Assembly: GCA_946478995.1 (NCBI GenBank)
Contig: CAMLDK010000059.1
Coordinates: forward strand, 1-5,792
Reading direction: 5' to 3'
Source of the DNA: an uncultured Candidatus Saccharibacteria bacterium
GTDB taxonomy: Bacteria > Patescibacteria > Saccharimonadia > Saccharimonadales > 2-12-FULL-41-12
DNA length: 5,792 nt
Made by a program: the position numbers and the translations under genes
The notes under the pieces: model-generated
The model's input: the letters and a program-made list of their open reading frames with translations, nothing else
Told to the model about the DNA's origin: nothing
The model's database searches: none
Shown here: positions 5,046 through 5,792 of the stretch, in pieces
How the letters are laid out: every line of letters begins with the position of its first letter
How positions within the stretch are numbered: position 1 is the stretch's first letter

Positions 5046-5792
5046 TTGAAAAATCTCGAGATCCCCCTCAAAAACCAGAAACCAAGAAGCTATAGGTTTT
5101 TAGAGAGATTGCCGGCTATATTAACCTACGGTCTTTTGGCTACGCCGCTCATATTAAGCCAGATCAGCCCGAAAGTGACAACTTATTTCATACTTGGCTA
5201 TCTGCTGATGTGGATTGTGCGGGCGCTTGGACTGAATGTCCGCGTTTTGCAGGGCTGGCGCAACACCCAGCGGCATCAAAAATATAATTGGCAGGAGATG
5301 CTTGAGGATATAGAAAACCGGAAAGTCTCTGTAAAAAATCCCAAGTGGCACAAAGAGAACATCGAAAGACTGGAAGAATATCCGGCTAAAGTCCGGCCTT
5401 CTGAAGTGATACATGTAGCGATAGTGGCCATATATAACGAATCAAAAGAGATCATAGAGCCGACAATACAGTCGGTTATCAACTCAAAATACGATATAAA
5501 GAATGTTATCTTGATCATCGCCTACGAAGAACGCGGCGGCAGCCAAAGATATCCAAAGACCTTATAAAGCAGTACGGACCCAAGTTCAAATATGCTGAGG
5601 CTATAAAACATCCGGCTAATATTCCCGATGAAGTGGTAGGCAAGGGCGGAAATATAACTTTCGCTGCCCGCAAGCTTCAGAAATGGCTTGCAAACCGTAA
5701 GATTGATCCTGACCAAGTGGTTGTCACCACGCTCGATTCAGACAATCGTCCTCACCCCAGTTATTTTGCAGCGTTGAGCTATGTATATTGCC
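5046..5792 (+). CDS. Membrane-associated family 2 glycosyltransferase, frameshifted and cut by the right edge
   Basis: Transfers sugar from a nucleotide-sugar donor, probably for an envelope glycan; acceptor unknown. It starts at TTG 5046 with an AAGG ribosome site. Two membrane helices lie at about 22-40 and 44-62, then a charged linker, then the GT-A fold beginning VHVAIVAIYNE-like at about 121-132 (HVAIVAIYNES visible). The frame closes at a TAA at 5565-5567 after EERGGSQ, yet the homologous reading continues in the frame shifted by -1: KISKDLIKQYGPKF, then GKGGNITFAARKLQ, then VVVTTLDSDNRPHPSYFAAL, with the DxD-type metal/donor motif DSD at 5735-5743. Adding one A to the AAA at 5545-5547 joins both halves seamlessly (SQKISKDLIKQYG). 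A sequencing error or a recent disabling indel is more likely than programmed frameshifting. The C-terminal part lies outside the window. Confidence 0.8.

Noticed and set aside
1..5792. Recoded genetic code (TGA as Gly or Trp), as in some CPR lineages
   Set aside because: TGA works as the stop of the first gene, and the genes read through without in-frame TGA, so the standard code fits.
1..5792. CRISPR arrays, insertion sequences, replication origin
   Set aside because: No regularly spaced direct repeats, no transposase motifs or terminal inverted repeats, and no cluster of DnaA-box-like sites were seen; the only tandem repeats are coding FG-GAP units.

Overview
The window reads as ordinary bacterial chromosome with a standard genetic code: TGA ends the first gene and is never needed as a sense codon. 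Genes are tightly packed and there are no insertion sequences, CRISPR arrays or rRNA. The protein families suggest a member of the Candidate Phyla Radiation / Patescibacteria, most likely Saccharibacteria (TM7). The pointers are a membrane-anchored SurA/parvulin-like foldase with a conserved-looking KYKYP...KHRLV juxtamembrane stretch, a small three-helix membrane protein directly followed by a family 2 glycosyltransferase, and a secreted M23/FG-GAP protein. The lineage call rests on recollection of families, not on a search, and is moderate at best.

Layout. (1) 3-932, plus strand: 3' part of a membrane-anchored peptidyl-prolyl isomerase-like foldase, cut by the left window edge. (2) 935-2170, minus strand: a complete pabB (aminodeoxychorismate synthase component I), convergent with gene 1 and separated from it by 2 bp. 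(3) 2171-2207: a short divergent promoter region in which the pabB and rightward promoters appear to overlap. (4) 2208-2805, plus: a DUF4396 membrane protein with a His-rich tail, overlapping a 46-residue single-helix membrane protein. (5) 2881-4365, plus: a secreted protein with an intact M23 metallopeptidase domain followed by about five FG-GAP/beta-propeller repeats, behind a good extended -10 promoter. (6) 4377-4635: two divergent tRNA genes, tRNA-Asp(GTC) on minus and tRNA-Thr(CGT) on plus, both with encoded CCA. (7) 4681-5792, plus: a 118-residue three-helix membrane protein and a family 2 glycosyltransferase that carries an apparent one-base frameshift and runs off the right edge.

Most of the proteins are membrane or secreted: a foldase, a wall peptidase with a propeller stalk, a metal-type membrane protein and a membrane glycosyltransferase. 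The region therefore leans towards envelope biogenesis, but apart from the two small operons (DUF4396 plus the 46-residue protein; the 118-residue protein plus the glycosyltransferase) there is no sign that these genes form one system. I found no clear undescribed system. The most useful second looks are the apparent leaderless promoter architecture, the rearranged or degenerate parvulin domain, the glycosyltransferase frameshift at an A-run, the solitary pabB, and the two-blade super-repeat in the FG-GAP protein.
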